From Spizellomyces punctatus DAOM BR117 (lineage: Eukaryota; Chytridiomycota; Chytridiomycetes; Spizellomycetales; Spizellomycetaceae): 64,000 nucleotides of DNA. The notes under the pieces were generated by a model. That model was given only the letters and a program-made list of their open reading frames with translations. It was not told where the DNA came from and did no database searches. This document shows, one piece after another, positions 60,901 to 64,000 of this stretch. Position 1 is the stretch's first letter. Each line of letters begins with the position of its first letter. A program made the position numbers and the translations under genes. The stretch spans positions 186,001 through 250,000 of the forward strand of contig NW_015971557.1 in NCBI RefSeq assembly GCF_000182565.1. Direction: 5' to 3'.

Positions 60901-61485
60901 CACGGTTCCCGTGCGAGAATTGAAGCTTTCGTCCCGCATTTCTGGCAGTGCAGAAGCGATATCCCCATTCTGCAATTTCGTTGGACACTTTGAGTCAGAG
61001 GACTACTCAAAATCCTTTCTCCCATTTACCTTATCGTAGATATTCCAGCAATCGCATAATCGGCAGAACCACTTTTCAACATTTCCATCTCTATCAAACA
61101 AAGGTATCATCTTGCCTGGGTCTCTGCGTAAGCTTGGGGGCGAGTCGGGAGGTATAATGGGTTTCCCGCGAGCTTTCGGCCCGGGGAGTGTCGACGTTTC
61201 ACCGCAGTAAAAGCACGTCAGGTGGACAAGCCGACCTGCATGGTCTCGTAGCATACGATCAAAACGTGTGAGACTATCGTGATAGAAAAAAAAAGATCGC
61301 CGTCAGTTTTCATTGTCAAGTAAGACAGTATAGTTGCAGCTATAGTGGCATTGCGACTATCTTGATCCCCTTAACCAGCTTATTCTCTATAATTAAAGCC
61401 GTACAGACTGCCTAACTCACCCGAATTTGAAGGCAATAAATGCCACCGTGAGGGTGATCAAGGACGAGATCCATCCATAACTCAT
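57978..61485 (-). CDS. IMA1: Inner nuclear membrane protein Ima1/TMEM201-like
   Basis: Nine exons: 61485-61421, 61273-61030, 60969-60897, 60825-60358, 60302-59986, 59920-58769, 58699-58529, 58463-58305, 58238-57978; 969 residues. A membrane segment (MSYGWISSLITLTVAF) precedes the Ima1_N domain with four CXXC pairs: CFYCG, CRLCDCWN, CPDC and CALCRGR. Further hydrophobic spans follow (about residues 200-225, 290-360 and in the last 150 residues), separated by a long Gly/Ser-rich loop. TMEM201/Samp1 and fission yeast Ima1 sit in the inner nuclear membrane and link to the LINC complex and spindle microtubules. The loop with GLGLG and GGLYGKQ repeats is poorly conserved. Exon 1 adds the first span and is joined by phase; exon borders are otherwise well supported. 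Confidence 0.88.
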
Positions 61486-61775
61486 GTTGCCGAAGCCAAA
61501 GAGGGAAGCGGACGCAGGCACAATGCCGTCAGCACAGCGAGGTGACTATGACTGGCCAAATCAGGAACGTGGATTTTCGCAATAAAAGTTGAAGGGACGT
61601 AAAAGAAGGTTGAGAAAGTACAGATGCCCAGATCTAGAGGTTGATCGTTGAGGGTATTACGTAGGCAAGGAAAACCCTCCAGTGGCTGCTACTGGTATTG
61701 CAAAACACGTGATTCAGATCCGCTTCAAGGCTTGAGGATTCAGTTGCCAGATTTCCATTGGCGATCTCTGTGGAA

Positions 61776-62331
61776 ATGGGTTATGTTGAGCTGTGGGACG
61801 AATATCAGGAGGCTGTAGAGCAGCTTTACCTGAGCTCTCCCTTTAAGGTATCAAGATGGTTGGGAAAGTTCGGCAATCGCTGATTGTGCAGTTTTTCTCA
61901 ACTTTCGTGATTCTATTGCAGACTCGTTACGTTTCCAAATATCGGCATAAGGACGGAAAGCTGGTGCTGAAGGTCACAGATGGCCCAACGGTGAGAGTGG
62001 GCATTTGATCCTTGAGATTGAAAGTATTCCTGACCTCCCCTTTTCGCCCTGTCCGATCCAGTGTCTGAAATTCAGAACCGACCGCCTGCCTGATTTGAAG
62101 AAATTTGAACGCTTGAACTTATCATTAATGGAAAAAATGCAAGGAAGAAAGAAGCTGGATGCTATGGAAACTGATGGTAGGATCAATCTTATTTATTATG
62201 TCGTAGCCTGTCACTCATATCTATCAACAGTACCAGAAGTCTTGACGGCAACGTCGCCTAACGATACACCGGTGCAAAGTCCACCAGCGCCAGCTGGGAG
62301 AAAGGGCAAGGGGAAAAAGAAAAACCGCTGA
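61776..62331 (+). CDS. SRP9: Signal recognition particle subunit SRP9
   Basis: Exons 61776-61847, 61922-61990, 62062-62176 and 62231-62331 give 118 residues. The core is YVELWDEYQEAVEQLYLSSP, then KTRYVSKYRHKDGKLVLKVT and CLKFRTDRLPDLKKFERLNL, the alpha/beta fold that pairs with SRP14 on the Alu domain of SRP RNA for elongation arrest. The C-terminus is extended and Lys-rich (GRKGKGKKKNR) compared with human SRP9, as in fungal SRP21-type forms. It shares a 290-bp divergent promoter with Ima1. Confidence 0.92.
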
Positions 62332-62700
62332 GAATTCCACTTCAACGGATTTAGTGGTGCGGCCTGATCGACGTGCTCTTCACTGCGGTGCGTGGCCTAG
62401 GACACGATTTTTTGCGGGCGTGGTAGCTTCGTGGCTTTAGGGATGTCCTAAACCGCATGATGGGCCCATCCTTGACAGCATCTTATACTGCGTCCCTTAT
62501 ACATCCGGCTTATGGCGAGTCAGGTTGGTCGGGAAAGATGTGAGACAGCAGCTATTCATATCTGACACTTCTTGTCGGGCAAGCGGTATATCATAATTAG
62601 GCTTCTCACGTACAAATAAATAAATATTCACAAAACTTCACTATCAGGCACCGATTGCCTTATATCTACCGCTAACTCTATGTGACATAGACGCTTATCT
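62332..62700. other. Convergent intergenic region
   Basis: These 369 bp lie between the SRP9 and tetraspanin stop codons. Nothing else visible. Confidence 0.3.
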
Positions 62701-63469
62701 TCACCTCCGTCCACCATTTACTGTGACCGTCGTCTTGTCGCCGTGACATCCTTCTAGATCCCGTCTCTTTCCCTTCTCGGAAAGTTTGGTTTTCAAAGCA
62801 AGTAGCATCCATGTGGCCAACAACATTATGAGCACGACGAAGCCAAGAGTGGAGAACATTACGACCATGATCGAACGCGCCAGTGCGATGCGATACTCGG
62901 TAACCGGACCGGAGCAGGATGTGCTCGCCATGCAAAGCTTGGACAGTACTTGAGCTTCATTAGGATCCACAGTCGGGTAATCAGACGCAGATGCGCCCTC
63001 CTCCCACCCACAGCAACGGAACTCCCGCATAATGGTGCCTTTCGTGTCGTTCGTTGCACCTTTCCACATTTGGTCTGCCATACTGGTGGCAAAAGATGCG
63101 TCCATTTCTCGCATTGCTAGGTGGCCTAAAAGACCGTAGACTCCACAAAGAAGCAACAAGCTGCATATGAAAATCTTGAGGCATCCAGGGGAAAGACGGT
63201 ATAGCCCACAACAACCGAGGAGGCCAGTACCGAGAAGTAGCGGGCACAAAATTGCGATGCCTGGATGTAGCGGGATTAGATTGCTGTAAGCGGCGCATAG
63301 CGTACGAACGGTAGAAACCTATTAGAAGTTCTATCGGGAAAACTTCAGTCTTCGGGAAGGGTGAAGTGTTCAGGAAGAGCATATATGCCAGTATCCCGGC
63401 CGCAAACGCCAGAACAATGAGCAGAAAATTGGCTGAAATCAGTAGAAGACGGGGTATGCGGATCATCAT
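62701..63469 (-). CDS. Tetraspanin
   Basis: Exons 63469-63319 and 63260-62701 give 236 residues. Four hydrophobic helices lie near residues 7-32, 47-66, 78-98 and 180-205. The large extracellular loop between helices 3 and 4 has RCCGW, the tetraspanin CCG signature, plus two more Cys (KLCMASTSC) for two disulfides. Tetraspanins organise membrane microdomains; fungal Pls1 is needed for appressorium penetration in plant pathogens, but this one cannot be placed as Pls1. The intron splits helix 2 and its phase is set by joining LLIG to IAILCPLLLG. The start is the first ATG (MMIRIPRLLLI). Confidence 0.88.
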
Positions 63470-63706
63470 GAGGCAGATAGTGGGAACAGCTGGGAAAAGG
63501 TTGCTGTGGTAGGATCTTCAGCAGCGAAAACGAGAAACGCGCAAAGGACGCGCCGAGCCCCATTAGGTAAGCGTCCCTTTTCTGGCACAAATTAAATCAT
63601 TGGATTATGTTGCACATTTGCTGTCAAGGACTTTTAGCTACCAGGCCGTGGTGATCCGAGTTTGGGCTCAAGGGTTTTCTCCCGTCGTCTCATTGCTCGG
63701 AGCAAA

Positions 63707-64000
63707 ATGCCCCCCAAAGTACGAAAGTATAAGAAGGATCCTGCTCTGGACGCATTCATGGAGTCAGAAGCGGGTGTCCAGGTACAATTTCGGAGGACGA
63801 TCCTAAGACGACAAAATTTTTTGGGAATTCTAAAGCCGATCTCTCCGAATTTATGATTTTTAGTTGTTCACTGCTTTGACAAAATGTGCCGACGGCATTC
63901 GCGAGCTAGCGGAGTTTGTTCAGACTGTCCTTCCGCAACACATAGCACCACCCGTTGTCTCGCTGGCTGAAGACGGAAAGAAAAAGAAACGGCAGAAGAA
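63707..64000 (+). CDS. Unrecognised protein, 5' part only
   Basis: Exons 63707-63781 and 63863 to the window edge. The start is MPPKVRKYKKDPALDAFMES, followed by a helix (LFTALTKCADGIRELAEFVQ) and, at the edge, a Lys-rich run (KKKKRQK). A short helical domain followed by Lys-rich sequence resembles the region before an HMG box in some fungal chromatin proteins, but the box itself, if any, is beyond the window. Phase 0 splice. It shares a 237-bp divergent promoter with the tetraspanin gene. Confidence 0.6.

Overview
This window is nuclear DNA of a fungus, most likely a zoosporic (chytrid-type) fungus. Genes are dense, on both strands, and cut by short GT-AG introns, mostly about 55-75 nt, often with a CTGAC- or TAAC-like branch site. 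I rebuilt the gene models by hand from reading frame, splice phase and family resemblance. In nearly every multi-exon gene the summed exons are an exact multiple of three, which is the main internal check. The clues to lineage are an elongation factor-like (EFL) GTPase with fungal neighbours, an enkurin-domain protein of the ENKD1 type (cilia/flagella), alternative oxidase, and a 4'-phosphate-free metabolism typical of free-living fungi (bifunctional PABA synthase, delta-12 desaturase). No prokaryotic, phage, plasmid or CRISPR features are present, and I saw no intact transposon, tRNA or rRNA gene.

Layout. 1-10.7 kb: the 5' part of an asteroid/XPG-like gene (minus), a sorting nexin of the SNX13/Mdm1 type, a candidate N-myristoylated protein, a GRF zinc-finger protein, a small coiled-coil protein and an F-box protein. 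11-25.3 kb: delta-12 fatty acid desaturase, a 1068-residue protein with an arginine/aspartate/glutamate-rich tail, a large unrecognised protein, spliceosomal SmB and a BRD8-type SANT/bromodomain protein. 25.5-33.4 kb: a small coiled-coil protein, mitochondrial uS19, the SUMO ligase NSE2 (its SP-RING appears frameshifted), ENKD1, the ribosome-associated J-protein DNAJC2/zuotin with two SANT domains, and alternative oxidase. 33.4-45.3 kb: a 2 kb gene-free stretch, a short-chain dehydrogenase, RRP8, EFL, a 2.3 kb gene-free stretch and the branchpoint-binding protein BBP/SF1. 46-64 kb: a single-domain response regulator, PRP3, SKP1, complex I subunit NDUFA8, a four-span membrane protein, ABZ1 (PABA synthase), a basic protein, the inner nuclear membrane protein Ima1/TMEM201, SRP9, a tetraspanin and the first exons of an unrecognised gene.

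The genes do not form one pathway. There is a loose thematic grouping of pre-mRNA splicing (SmB, BBP, PRP3 and perhaps the R/D/E-rich protein), translation and ribosome factors (EFL, DNAJC2, RRP8, uS19m, SRP9) and ubiquitin/SUMO functions (F-box, SKP1, NSE2). Many neighbours are divergently arranged over 150-600 bp and may share promoters. I did not find a new multi-gene system. The most interesting points are EFL, a phase-forced GC-AG intron in ENKD1, two apparent frameshifts in the NSE2 SP-RING, retained animal-type domain architectures (BRD8, SANT-bearing DNAJC2, ENKD1), and several proteins I cannot assign.
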